Shown here: positions 1 through 14,018 of the stretch, piece by piece
Numbering within the stretch: position 1 is the stretch's first letter
Layout of the letters: each line of letters begins with the position of its first letter
Assembly: GCF_000002985.6 (NCBI RefSeq)
Contig: NC_003283.11
Coordinates: 13,392,001 to 13,456,000, forward strand
Origin: Caenorhabditis elegans
Lineage: Eukaryota > Nematoda > Chromadorea > Rhabditida > Rhabditidae
Direction of reading: 5' to 3'
DNA length: 64,000 bases
The notes under the pieces: model-generated
What the model was told of the DNA's origin: nothing
Seen by the model: the letters and a program-made list of their open reading frames with translations, nothing else
Databases searched by the model: none
Position numbers and translations under genes: made by a program

Positions 1-3000
1 GGACGAAAAATCGTCGATCTCCGTCGTGAAAAGGTGAAACATTTCGCGCAAAGTCATGGTGTGTGTGTGGACACAACCGACTGGTCACATGAAATGTGAA
101 AAGCCATAGAAATTCAAGGTTGAAGTTAAGTTAGCGACATTGGATAGTTTTGCTGCTATTCTCACTGCTTCTACTGGTCAAACAAAAAGCAAAGAATCGC
201 CGCGCTAATCACGCAATATTTAAGACCTTGAAAAACTATATTTTTTGCGAGAAAATATCCTTGAAGCACGTAGTTTTGAAACAAAGGTTCCTACTGTACT
301 GGAATCGGATATTTTTCATTTAAATTAGGGAAAAAATTTAATGAAAAAAATATTTGGAATATTGTTGAAAATTTGTTTTTTATTAAAATTTTATAAAATA
401 AAAAAACATCTATGATTTTAGGTTTTGATTTTACTCGGGTTGGGAATTGTCATTTAATTTTTCTCTTACACTCTCTTTGAACAATATGCTCAAATTCAAT
501 TTCACGGAAGAATTTTTTTCAGTTTTTTACCGAATCATTGATATAAAACAGAACATGGCCTGAATGTGCCATATTGAAGCTCTTGCTCAACATTTTCTGG
601 GTATATCAAATGTATGGCACAAATTATTTCTGGTTTGGGTTCATCTCTATGCTTTGCGGTAATTGGAGAGGTCAGATTATAATGCGCATGTGGTGGTTCA
701 CTGTCACATTGGCTACACCTGTCTAAGTACCTTCATATTTATAAAATCAGATTTTTGATGCTCAGAGCGGTGGTTTTAATCAGAAAAAGAATTTGAAAAA
801 ATAATAGATTGGGCCAGCATTTATCCACATAACCTCGGTCAATTAAGGTTTGCAAAAAAGTTTTTAGTTCTATGATGCTTTCATTTTCACTTGAGCTATA
901 TAAGTTCACTTAAAACTAAAACGTCTACATTAATATTAAGTTATTATTAAGGTACATAATATTAAGGTACAGAAAATTTTGAATTTTCAAAACTTCGAGG
1001 AAGTTTCAAAAATTCAAGAAATTGTGAAAGCTGTTCGAACTGTGAAACATAAAGTTCAATTCGTTTGAAAAATCGCTACATCGTTTGTGGAACCGGTTTG
1101 TCCCCCTGATGTCCACCATCTTTTCCTTCTTTCTTTGAAACTAACCATAAAACCTACTCGCAATCCAATCAAAATTCGAAACACTTCAGGACATGCGTTC
1201 ACAAAGAGATAGACAATGAAAAAACAACAAATATGATGAAAAAAGATGATCATGATAGAAGGAAAGAGGAAGATATTTTGAAGAGTACGTGTTGGATACG
1301 GGGTAAATGAGGGTACGGGAAGGTGGTTGGGGGATAACCGGGGAGGAAAATTGAGGCAGTTGGCAACATTGAGAGGTCCCTATGGGAAGGGACACACACG
1401 GGAGGGAGATACAAGAGTGAGAGAGATACGAGGAAGATACGAGTCAATCGGACAGACCGACGCAACAGTTGCATTCGGAGAGGCCAACGTCGACCCGATG
1501 CGACGTCGACGGTGGTGATGGTGGCTGCGGCGGCGGCGACGACGGCGGTAGCTGTTGCTGCAGTAGCAATCGAGGGGCATGTAGTGATAGTGAGACAGAC
1601 AATCTATTCGGACGTGTTAGAATGCTAGTTGGCGAAAGAGCGGCGACGATTGGGACGAGTGTGGGGCCCGAAGGATGAACGACATGGCGAGAATCAGAGA
1701 AAACGGCCCCATGGCGTCGTTGTAACACAAACCGCACACACTCACACACTCACACACACACACACACACATACACACAGAACTACGCACGACACGGATGA
1801 TGGCGTTGGAATTGATAGGATAAGTTAAGGGTTGATGGATTCGTTACGGTAGATGGTTCTTTGATCAAGTGTTTTAGTCTGAACGAGTGTCACGTAACGT
1901 TGACCAACTTTTTTAATATTTACATCAACTGTTTCTAGATCCATCAGAATTGGTTTCAGAAGTTTCCTGAATCCAGATTTTTTCTTGCTCTTTTTAGATT
2001 TTCATCAAAATTGTAACAAACGTTTACTGCAAAGTTTTAAATTGCACAGGCTGGAAAAGAGAATGATTCAATTTGAATTTGTATTGTGTTACAAATCATT
2101 GAATCAACATTTTACCAAAAACGATTCTCTAGCAACACCAAACGATTTTATGAAGTTTGTCACTAATTCTTAAACTTTTCTGCCGTCACCATATCCTCGA
2201 TTGTTTTTTTTAAGTAGTTCATTTTTAGTTTGATACGGTATATCTAGAAACTAAAAGTTCAAGCTTCATTAAAATGTGCTTGAAACACGGAATAAAAAAA
2301 AAGGTTTAGGAAAAACTCTCAGTCCTAAAATAGTACAAAGAAAAATACTGATTTTAAATAAAAACTAATCAAATGGATTTAATAATTTTCACGCCTATAA
2401 AAACTAGAAAATTGATGTAAATTAGAACCACAAAAAAAGATTATAACTGGTAAAACGATTCCAGACCTAATTTTCTGCATTTTACCAGAAAATGACTCAA
2501 AAAGTTTACAACCGAATCAGAACTCATAAAATGTGTAAATTTCAAAAAGGAATTCAAATTTTAAACTTCTCTAAAATTTACCAAAAATCAGATAACTGAT
2601 TGAGCCAAATGACCACTCCATGAAAATTCTATCGAAAAATACGAGCGGATTAGCTAAATGCTAAGCCAATTCAGCTGTCCAGTAATTTTTTATTTTACGT
2701 TTTACAAATACTACTTGCAGGAAATTTTAGATTGCAGGTTTTCGAGAAGGACACTGCTTTGAAGATGAATTTTATAATATTGATTTTAAGAAGACCTCAC
2801 CAGCATTGAAATAATAAACACACAAAAATAAACTCACGAGACGCGTTTCTCACACTCACTCACTCGCACACCAACTCTCGTAAAAGTACAGCGCTGAAAA
2901 TTGAAACGGAAATTAGAAATTTCTGAAAATCTGAATTCCGGCGGAAGTCTGCTATAAAAAACTTGCAGATTGGAATAAAAACTATATGAAAAGTCAGAAA

Positions 3001-6000
3001 CATTCAATATTTATACATATGAGCCGCACATCTATGATTGGCTTGTTAAGGTTTTTGAGTGTAGGGGACGTAGTGGAGAGGGGACTTTGGAGAGACACGG
3101 GGCGGACCACTGATGCATAAATTGGCTTTGACTCGCGCGCCGCCGCAGGGCTCGTTTTCCAGGCGGACCTGTCACTCAACCTTCATGTTCAGGCAGGTTC
3201 TCCAAAAAAGAGCCAATGGAGTCACCTAGTAGTGCTATTTGGTAAGATGATGGATAAGCTTTAGGACCAAAGAAAGGATGAGAAGGGGGCAATGTATTGA
3301 CAGGTTGTCAAATTGTCAAAAATTGAGAATAAAAGACCTCGTGCCGCATCGATGAATTTTGTTTCGGTAACTCCATGAATTGAATTATGATGATCGATGC
3401 AATAATTTAAAGTTAATAATTTGCCTTTTGAGTCAATTTATATTACTTTCAGAGTAGTGGGAGACTTCAACGCGGAGAAGTTTTCAGGGAGAAGAGGAGC
3501 AGAAAATGCTAGGGACCCACAAAAGTTGTAAAGCATAGAACCAGGTGGCATGTCGTAAAAGCCAGCTGTGCGCATGCGAGTGTGTGTATCTCAAAGGATA
3601 CCTGCAGAAGTTTTCAAAAAAATCTTTAAAGTGAACAGGTAACACTATTAAGATGAACAAAATATGATATAAGGGGTGTGGTGTTCCAACTTCAGAAAAA
3701 TTCGGTTGTTTTCGTACAATGGACACAGTACGCACTCTTGTGACTAATCAGACAGACAACAATTCTCATTAGTCATTCACTTCCAAAAGAAGGTGAAAAA
3801 TTTCAAAACTTCAAAGTTGCGAATTGAAAATAGAAAAATGTCGTATTTTCTTAAAAATCTGAAACGGTATTTTGAAGACAAAAAATTATTTCCATTGTAG
3901 ATCTCTCGATGATTTCCGACATTTTTATAGCTAATAATTCCAAATTTCAGAGTGTTTTTGTATGACGTAAAAGCCGAAATTTTTGAAATGTCACAAACTA
4001 GACTTAATGATCGTTTTTGTAAACGATTACATTAAAAAAAAACTGATTGACAAAAAATATATTCTTCCTGTGAATTTTGATGAACTTTATAACGCTTACA
4101 GTTTACCTTTAGAATATAAATATTTTTTAAAAATAAAAAAAAATAATTTTGTTACATTTCTGAGCCATTTACAAAATTGGAATTAAATCGAATCGAATTT
4201 AATTTCTAGTTAAATATTTTACGAGATATTGAAGGTATTTTTTGCAGAAACACTGATGAGTCGTTGAGAGGCTTAGGGAGATTAGTCTTTGTAGATATTC
4301 TTATCAAGACCACAGATTACAGAATTTCTTCACATGAGCCGTCAGGTCTACACTTTTGGGGTAACTGGGTTGGCGATAAAATGGAAATTTTTCAAAATAT
4401 GTGGGACAAATTGTTAGAAAAGGGCTTGGATAGAAGGACCATTGGAGCCCCGGGGCTGCTCCATCGTAGAGCAGCCAAAACCAATTTGCGCCCATCTGCT
4501 CTAATACATACATATAGACAGCATCCCCCTCCTCTTCGTTTTGCCCAATGCCCATCCCCATACACACATACGCATACACAGAAGCGAAGAAGGGGACACA
4601 TCTTATGCGACAAGGAGGGCATCTTTCGACAAGTGCGGGAAGGGGACACGGGACGGCGGGTGCACACACTCATAGGCGGACGGACGGACAGGGGCCTCCC
4701 CTCGCGTTTAGACGCAAACACTTGCGGAAGCCTAAGAGTAGAATGAGATGTTGGAAAAAAAGCAAAAGCAAAAGAATAACGATGAAGAAAAAACACCCGA
4801 AAAATGAAGTATTCGGGAATTCGTTCCGAACGTCATCTGTTGTAGCGTGACTCGACACGGAAAACCAGAGCAGGAAATATATTGAAGGTGTTGAGATCGG
4901 GGATCTAAAAAATAAATATGAGTTGTTTAAAAATATAGAAAATGACGATATAGGTATGCGAAACCTTGATTGACCAAAATTTATAAATTCCGAAAGAAAT
5001 TGTTTACACATTTGAATTTTAAGGTGATTATTTGAGTAAATTTCAGGATACGTAGACAAACAGAGCCACTAAATTTCTTGCTCACCTTTGAACGCATATA
5101 TCTCAAATGATATTGGAGATATCGAAAAATTCAGAAATGTTAAGCATAGAAAATGATTTGACAAATATTTTCTCAGTTAAAGTGTTTTTACGCAAATCAA
5201 AGTCCTCCAAGGTATGAGCTGTCAAGTCAAGAAATTGGGTGCCGCACTAATAGAGAATATACAATAAATGAAAATAATTTGAACTGATAAAATATTTGGA
5301 GCACAAACCGAACAGGAAAATTATATATATTATTTATTCTGCAGTCACACTATGTATTAGTTTTCAAACAATGTGCCGTACTTTTTATTCATATTTACTA
5401 TTATCAAATATAGTTTAAAAAACGAAAAAAAAAAATATTTGAGGCAAAACAAAAAATTGAGATATGAGCTCAAAGAAAAGCAATGGAAAATACCTTAGCT
5501 AACTTTTGAAAAGTTGCCAAATATTCTGGATTTTATTCCAAATTTTGATCCAAATGTCTACATACAGAAAAAAAGATAAAAGGCTTCTAAACGTGTTGAC
5601 CTACTCTCTAACAACTCAATTCATCATAGACTTTGGTTTAACATTACAAAGAAAAAAGCTAAAGGAGCATGAGAGGGAAAGAAGGATCATATTCCTTCAG
5701 GCAACTTTGAGACACGACGCTCTCAATGAAAAGGGTCCCGCACATTCACCTATACACTTTTTCTCGCCTTCTCAAAAAGTGCAAGAAGAGGGGGAATGAT
5801 TAGAGATTGAAAAAAAAAAGAAAATACAAGAAGAATCTCGAAGAAATAAGTGAAAAAAGGTGTGAACAAGTGAACCACATGGATGAATCCGAAGGGTTCC
5901 CACTGCTTTTCGTTCACCACATAAAACAAAATCATATTGCCTATGGGCACTTCACCTCTTCAGAGCGTTTCTCATCGCTGAACGCAATAATTGCTGCTCG

Positions 6001-9000
6001 TCTTTTGCTGCTCTCTATAGCACACATTGCTGTTTTGTTTTTGAATTTTGATGATTCAGGTTTCAGAAAAAAATGAGTATAGCATTCGATGAAAGTGGTA
6101 TAGAAACAAGGTAATTATGTTGACGTTGTGGAAACTGTATACCTCAAAGTACAAAGAAAACCGCAATTAAATATTTTACAGGATTAATTAAGTGTCTACA
6201 TAAGAGAATAAAAACTTCAGGTAAGATGATTCAAGTCGTTTTGAAAAAGTAGCATTTCCAATTACGAAATTTGCAAAAAATGTAATGCAACTTTTTCAAA
6301 AAACAAATTCCATGAGAACCGTTGTCAGGAAACAATGCAAAAAAATTTCAGAGCAAAATGAATCAAAAACGTTTTTTGTTTCCGCAAGTTGTAGACTTAT
6401 AGTTAGGTGTGCCGCAAATCTACGAGAAAGTTAAGGGTGTGTACACCAAAGAAGAACGGGTCATTCCGCGTGGAGCGCATTCTTTGATCTGATTGCCAAT
6501 TCATTGGACAACTACCGCGAAAACGGACGGTAGAAAAGAAAACGAAACAAGTTTGATTTTGCCGTGTATTAGCATACTGTGCGAGACGAGGAAATAGTAC
6601 AGATTCTGAAACTGCGGAAAATTGTGAAAAAAAGAAAACAGAAGAGGAACGCGCGCGCGCACGTTGTACAGTTCTATTTTGATTTTGATTTCAACAAGTG
6701 CAACAAGTGTACACTCAAAATTGCGCGTCTTCCCGCCTGAAAAAGAGTATGACTAATATCTGACTTATTATTTGAAAGTTTTATGTATAAAACTGAAAGT
6801 TAGTTTAAATTTTAGAAATGGGTTTTTTTTCAAATGAAATACTAGAATTAAATATTGGAATTTTGTAAAATATTCAAAGCTCCATACTCTACTTACGGGT
6901 AAAAACAAAACGAGTTGTGTTGACTGAATGTGGCGGGGGAAAAAGGAAGAGGATGGTCCCAGGAGAGCGATACCAAAATAATTTCGAAACGAAATCCATA
7001 TGTGGCCTTCGCCAATAGTAAGTAAGGGTGGTTGGGTGTGTGGACCTATTTCCTATATGCACATGTGCGCTTCACTATAATTGGTGTACCTCGAGCGGCA
7101 TCGGGTCCGGCATCGGTCGGGCACATTGAAATTTATATCGCTTTGGATAAGAGAAAAGTGGAGCTGTGGATGGCTATAAAATAAAATGAGGTTGGCCGGA
7201 TTACTGTTGTTTTTCAAAAATGAGAAAACTTCTAGGATGAAGCTTATAGATTACTGAATTAAAGTTCTAAAACATTTCATTTATTTACAGCCATGTGGGT
7301 AGCAACAAAATTTACACTCAAAAATTGCGATTTTTAACAATGCATTGTTGTTCACTTAATTAGTATTCTAGTATGATAGACATGGCTCATGCTCCATAAT
7401 AATCCCACATTCTAACTTTAATATCCAACTGAACAAATTCTAATAATAAAAATTGTACATGAATAAACACTAGAAAAAATAAATGGATACTCTAGATCAA
7501 ATAATAAATCAATTGGATTTTTTGGAGAAAGTTTTTTTTTCGTGCACACACACATAAGTAGCATGAGGTAAAAGCTCGGGCCCATACCACATTCTAACAC
7601 CACCACACGAGAAAGAAGAGTAAACACAGTGTGAGAGTTTGCGTAACTCCTACTGATAACCTCGCACAAAATATATGAACTCTTTGGGATAGATAGAGTG
7701 AGTATAGAGAATAAGAGACTACGCAGAACAGTCAGTGGTTGAACCTACTGACAGTAGGCATACACAAACACTGTACTGATCCAAAAGCGCACGGCAGATG
7801 GGTGGTGGAAGGTAACCGTTTTGAAATTAACACACTCGAATGCCGTTCAAACATACTGAAGTACTGAAATGAAGAGGGGTTTTGAATCGATTCAGATGGC
7901 AGATATTGAATTCAATTCAGACGAATAAATTTTATTCGAAAAGCGTGTCAGGGTGTGGTCAAGTGAGATGGGTGACGATAGCAGGCGGCGGTGCCTTTCA
8001 GGTGTTTTTTCACTATTATAAGCTTGCCGCGCGCCGCATTCGCGGGGCCCAACCCATTTGATGAACGTAAAAGCCGTGCAAGAAAACGGAGAGGTTTTAG
8101 GGTCGGAATATTTATGCAATGTGTGTAGGTGCCGTTTGTCGTGGGAACCTGGCAGAGGGATTAGAACAACGCAGGCCACTTGAACTTTGAGATTGGAGTC
8201 GAATTAATATGATGGTTGAAGTATTGTAATGGTCTGGTGTAAAAGGAGTTTGTTGGCTTTTGGTAACTTTTCCGAAATAAGCGTTATGTGCAGCACTTAT
8301 TCTTATTGGAATAATTACGTTACCTAGTATAGATAATTTGCATTAATGAAGCATTGTTCTCAATCATTCGATCATTTGTAAACAATTCCTTGTAGATTTC
8401 AATATGTTAATCACAATAATGTTTTCAGAAACTTCTATTTTTGGATTTAAAAATAATTGAGCGTATTCTCTGTCAGTCGTAGTTCGATAAGTTTCAAGAA
8501 AACATTTTAGAAACAATTTTTAAACTGTGTTGATTATGACATGACATTTGTTGTTTCTTCGGCGCCGATGGGTCTTTTTAGGTAATTATATAATTAAAAA
8601 TGATGGATTTTATTGATGTTTCGGATCATTTTTGGGGCACTTTCTTGACTAGAAAATACAAAATTATGCATAAAACCTTTAAAAAAGTTCAAAATGTTTC
8701 ATATATTAAATTTGAACGATATATAGAAAGTATCAAAATCATGAAAACGATCTGACAATGAGGCTCAATAAAAAAATTTCATGAGATCTTCCTGGACGTT
8801 TTGAAATATAAAAAACATGCCGCATTTTGGAAAACTGGTTTACAAGGTTATAACAGTACTTTTCAATAGAACAACTTTGAAGTTTATTGGTACATGAACA
8901 ATGTAAGCCATCAAAGCTGAGTAATTTTGTGCACTTCAAAGTGGAAATAGACACCTTATTATATTTAAGTTCAGTTTAAAGTTTTTTAATACTTACAAAA

Positions 9001-12000
9001 ATAAATAGTTTCAACTTAAGAACTGAAATTAAATAGATTTTGTATTCAAGCTATATAAGTTGAAAAAGAGAACATATTATTATTGTTCAGCTGAATGAAA
9101 AAATGCTAGTTGTGGAAAAGTTTTGAGAAAAGCTGTAATTATTTTAAATCACAAATGACGCATCAAAGGTTTGATAAGAAGGCAATCTTGCAAAATATCG
9201 ATTTATCCTTCTTAAAATAATAAAAAAATGTTTAACGCGACATATTGAGTTCTCGTCTCTCAAACGTTGGAAATTGAAAATTGGCTGAAATTGTCTAATG
9301 CACTCTACATTCTTCATATGTCAACCGATTTTCTCTACAATTTTCACAAACGTTAAATCCAAATATATGTTTTAATGTCAGGACAAAAAATTGGATTGAT
9401 ATTTAGAGTGCAACAGAGGGAAAAATAGTTGGTCGTGACTACCAGTGGTGGGCCACGGGGGGCCATAGAGGTATATAGAGAATATTCATGAATAATCATG
9501 GTGAGGAGCATCATTTGAATAATTCATACCCACCGAGAGGACGATGAAGAGGACTGGACACTCGCAATACACCCTAAACAAACCGTTAATCTCTACATTT
9601 TACATGAATTCCGTGTTCTCAAAAAACTTTTTAAAACATTTCGAATAAATGTTTGAGAAGTAAGTGGGGAAAAGTACAAAATGGTCATGAATAAAAATAA
9701 AATTGGGTTCATGAAAATAGAAAAGTGGTGTAGAAGAGTTGGAATGTGGTGGGAAAAGGGGGAAGGGGTGCTCGGAATTCATTACGCGTGATTGATGCAG
9801 AACCAAACATGTGGGCCACAACTACGAGGACGACGACGAGAGGCAACGTCCATGAACATCCGGAGAGTTTACTACGCTAACGAGGAAGAGTCAGTAAGCG
9901 ATTAGGGAACTTTTAGAAGGAAGTTGGAAAGACGTTGATTGGAAGATGTTGAGTTGATTTGTACTTTCAATAGATAATGGAACTATAATATTACCAAATT
10001 GGATAAGTTTCAAGGAAGTTTTAGGAAAATTCAGATCTTTGTAGGAGATAGTGGGACATTTTATTTTCAGTGACACAGAGATAAAATTCAGTGAAAAGAT
10101 TTGGTTGCAGAGAATCGGTTAGAAAATATACAAAAACAAAAATTTGGTGGCACCACTTTGAAATTTGTGGACGGAAATTCTTTTCAATTAGATGTTTCAA
10201 TGCAAAAATTAATAAATGTATTATATATTTTCAATAATAAATGTATACTCTCTGGATAATGTCATGGTCGGTTTTCTACAAAAATCTAACTTGTTGCATT
10301 TTTCTTGAGATGACTCTGATGGTTTTGCTGTTTACAACTTTTTTGTAGCCTAAATCCCAGTTTTACCCAATTTTTGACAAAGTTTAGTCAACGTCTGATT
10401 CAAGTTAATACTTTTTGAGCCAAATTTGTGCAAAACACTGGAGCCAAATGCCAATCATATTTTCTCGATGTTTTATTCTGCCTACCGAATTCTACATTCA
10501 GTCTAAAAGTTGATCACATTTTTAAACTAAAAAATCAAATCAAAATCGTTCGATTGTAAACCCGGAATGAGAATTGCAAGAAGCAACAATCTGCGACGAC
10601 GTATGGTGACTGATGGCGTCACATGACTTTGATAAAGTGAAAAAGCAGACAGTGAGAGGAGGCATTGAACCACGGAGAGCATGATTGATACAAAGTCCGA
10701 ACACACGCATACTAGAGCAAAACGATGGATGTATGTGAGGGCTGTGTGTAGAGCACAAACCCTCAGGCAATGGCTCTGTGCTCTTGGTTCAAACTCTATT
10801 ACAACGCCGGAAAACTGTTTCAGTGCGTAGTTTTATCACTGCGTCTCCACGTCAAGTACTATTTCTCGAGACTCTGAGTGTGTATATGTCGAGAGGGGGG
10901 AAACATCGAAGCAGATGGTGTAGTAGTGAACCCTCCTGTCGGGTTCGAAAAAGAACTATAACTGAACGGGAGGGAAGCGGGGGGTAGTAAAGTTGATTGG
11001 TACTCTGTCAGTGTCGGTATTGTTGGGTGTTGTAAATGGTGAAAGGATGGGTGAGTTTACAACTACACCCTCAAGACCACCATCAAGGTTAGGGTAAAGT
11101 AGGTTATGTAAACGTTTGAATTTATGTTACGCAAATGTTTTGTTGTAATGCAGATTTTGATGCGTCGACACTGGGGATGTCTTATGAGAAATTCAGAAAA
11201 TCGGTTCGAGTTTTTCAAATCCTTATCACGAATTTGGAAAAAGTTGGATAAGTTGGTTTACAGCATTTTTATTTTCGATGTACGGATTTTCTGCGATTGC
11301 CAAAGTTTGGAATTTTGGTAATAAGATGTTCAACAATTTGGCTATAGAGTTCGTTTTTTTTACAAATGATAGACAGAAAGTTTGAAAAAATGTAGTTATT
11401 ATTAATAGGTAGTTATGACTGTCATTAAAAATTATAACAATCTTGATATTTTGATATTTCTTATCAGCAATTCGAAAAATGATGAATAACTTGATAGTTT
11501 GGCATTTGCGCGAGTTTTAGAATTTTTGAAAATTGAATTGCCGCCCACTCATGATACAGATATCGTTTCAATATACTAATTTCGGAAAAACTTGATATTT
11601 CCCTTCAAAGGATCACAATATTTTTCTGAGTGGGTCTCACAACGATCTCAGCAACAATGGTTGTTAGAAGCTTCAAATTTTAAAATTGTTCATTCAAAAT
11701 GAAGAATAAGAATGAAATTTCATATACTTACTTGTAGAGAGAAGGTCAGGAGTTACAATTAAACATGTATGTATAGCTTATGTAACTAATTTAAATAATT
11801 TTGTCTGAAACTCGACTTTTTACAACTTCCGCAATACGCCACGAATCGTTATCTTGATTACATGAATAGTTTGAAAATCAATCACACAGTTTAGATTGTG
11901 TGATCAATCACTTGTCATCGTCGTCTAATGACGGTGATGGATTCTGTTGAAATAGCCTACTAATTAAAAATGGTTCATTTCGAAAAAATAACAGTGGTTT

Positions 12001-12030
12001 TAAATGGGAAGGGATTATTAAAGATATGAA
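1..12030. other. Long gene-free region with GC-rich islands
   Basis: I find no reading frame with splice-compatible exons or recognisable protein similarity in these 12 kb. Most of it is AT-rich with A/T homopolymers. Against this stand several less AT-rich, high-complexity islands: about 1320-1830, 3040-3190, 4430-4860, 6900-7190, 7960-8190, 9430-9600 and 10560-11060. Open frames there are short, overlap on both strands and are low complexity, so I do not call them coding. A gene-free stretch this long is unusual for C. elegans. It could be a very large intron or upstream control region of a gene beyond the left edge, which is inference only. Confidence 0.6.
1733..1778. repeat. CA/CACACT microsatellite
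   Basis: A tract of CA dinucleotides with CACT interruptions about 46 bp long, at the right edge of the first GC-rich island. Visible directly; no function inferred. Confidence 0.9.
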
Positions 12031-13918
12031 CTATATTTTTGGAGAAATAATAACTGTAACTACTGATGTCAAAATTAGTATAAGAATGTAGAAAAGGAGA
12101 AATGGAATAGACATTGTCGACAATAAAACACAAGATTCAATAATTTCAATTGAATTTGTTTGAATATCAAAATGATAGCTAACAGAAAATCGTGTCCTAA
12201 CATCCGTAATTTGCTCATCCAGGCTAGTTTCTGATCGTTTAGCACGTTGATTAAAAGAAACTTGTGTCTTTTGAGAAAAACCTGAAAACATTTAGAAATG
12301 TGTTTATTACGTTAGAGTTCTCGAAAATTTCAATCAAAGTTTTTTGTATATTACCGAATTTTCAAAATAGAACATCAGAAAAACACTTTTTAGGACGTCG
12401 AAGTAATGACTGGTGAAAACTGGGTTTTCCCTAAAACTGCAACAAAAATGTCACAGTTTCTGAATAGCTTTATTGTGATAGTTGGTAATTCCAACAACAT
12501 ACATATAAGGAGATTTAAAAAATGTCAAAAATGAATTTTTTTGCCAAATGTTCACTAAATTTTTCGAAATCATACCATATGGAGGTGGCCCAACAACGGG
12601 TGCTCCACCGCCTTCTACATCTTCACATATTGGTCTCACGCATTCCTGGTCTGGCTCTTTGACGGTAATTGATATCTGACACTGGAAGAAAAGAGCATCT
12701 CGATCAGCAAACTTATACACATGAGCTTCTTGCCCAGCGAGTAAGTTTCCCGGATACTCAAGGTTCGACAATAGAAACTTATCAATTGAGCACCCATTCG
12801 AGTCTATGAGAAATGAGGTTTCACCTCGTCCATCGTCAACAGAACACGTGTGAACTACCATGCAGAATGAGTCTTCTGAAAACAAACTAAGAATCGTTAG
12901 TCCCATGATTTGACTGGTTGCCTTAAATTTTATATTCTGTGTTCATTCATCCACGTATGCACGTTTATGCACAACCTGCTCCCGAAACGATCAATCTTAT
13001 AAAATAATTACTTCTGCGAAAAATTGCGTGCGCATGTGAGGAGTACTGTAGTTTCCACACCTATCCTACAGTACACCTTGAAGCCGCACTTTGGTGGAAT
13101 TATTTTATTTTTAGCTTAAGCTCTCACTCTCTTAATAAATATTAATTTATTTATTTATTTTTTTTTTTTTTATTTTTTTTTAAATCATACCTTTTATAAG
13201 AATTATCATACCTTTATCATTATCACACTTCCACTGATGATAAACCTGCTGACCTATTAAACCAAATTCTACAGGTTCACCGAACGGACCACCACTAAGG
13301 ATCTTAAAGTTATACGTATACACGAAGCCAACCAGAAGAGATATTTTTAGTTTATGACGCACCTGATAAGTACAAGTTGGCATTGTCAAATTGACATTAT
13401 AGCTTATTGTAGAGATTTCATCCACGGATATGTTGTTTGCAACAGTGACTTGGCTCTCCCGGTACAAGCACAACAAATTATAAGTTCTATCCACTTTTGT
13501 GATAAAATATGGCTGAAACAGAAAGCGATAAGGAAATATGTTTTATTATAAATAACTAACGTGAAATGAAATTGTGATTGTCGTTCGAACAGCAAGTCCC
13601 TTTGGATTCAATACTCGCTGTCTCAGTGCACCACATAATCCTATTTCAATTTCCAAGAAAGCTGAAAGTCTTCCAGTTCCTCTTGATGTACACACTTCTT
13701 CCGACGCAAAATCTTTAACAAAGATAACCCCAACAAATGGTTTTTCAGTTTTAATTTGAACTGATATAGTTCTCGAGTCACATTCAACTTGGACATCTCC
13801 TGAATATTTTGAAGCAGAGATAAATTTATTACTGAAAATAGTTACCGTATAAAGAATTTTGAATAGGAACAGGATTTACAGCCAGAGTAGCTAGGAGAAG
13901 CTGTAGGACAAGATGCAT
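12031..13918 (-). CDS. ZP-domain cuticlin-like membrane protein
   Basis: Six exons on the minus strand: 13846-13918, 13561-13799, 13363-13512, 13212-13302, 12576-12875, 12031-12281, giving 367 residues. The start at 13918 was chosen because it opens a clean signal peptide (MHLVLQLLLATLAV). A full ZP module follows. The ZP-N part has VECDSRTISVQI, a LNPKGL motif and ISFHPYFITKVDR. The hinge has LTMPTCTY then ILSGGPFGEP and IGQQVYHQWKC. The ZP-C part has FCMVVHTCSVDDGRG, NLEYPGNLLAGQEAHVYKFAD and FFQCQISITVKEP. A furin-type site RAKR is at residues 297-300 and a hydrophobic membrane segment at about 339-363. This order is standard for nematode cuticlins, which are cleaved and polymerise in cuticle or apical matrix; which family member this is I cannot say. 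Intron 13303-13362 is 60 nt, in frame and without stop, so its removal rests on alignment to the usual spacing. It ends in an unusual TTTAAG. Confidence 0.92.
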
Positions 13919-14018
13919 GTCTTCCAAATGACAATCATACTTTGATGATTCTGAGATCAAGAACCCTTTAGGAAAATAGTCCTCAAGTGTTCTTCTTATT
14001 TCTTTATTGTCCATATCT

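Noticed and set aside
1444-1749. 101-codon minus-strand frame
   Set aside because: Ser/Pro runs caused by the GGC/GAC-rich island and CA repeat; not protein-like.
4264-4796. Overlapping open frames of 134-160 codons on both strands
   Set aside because: Neither translation resembles a protein, both are low complexity, and no splice signals join them to other exons. Kept only as a composition anomaly.
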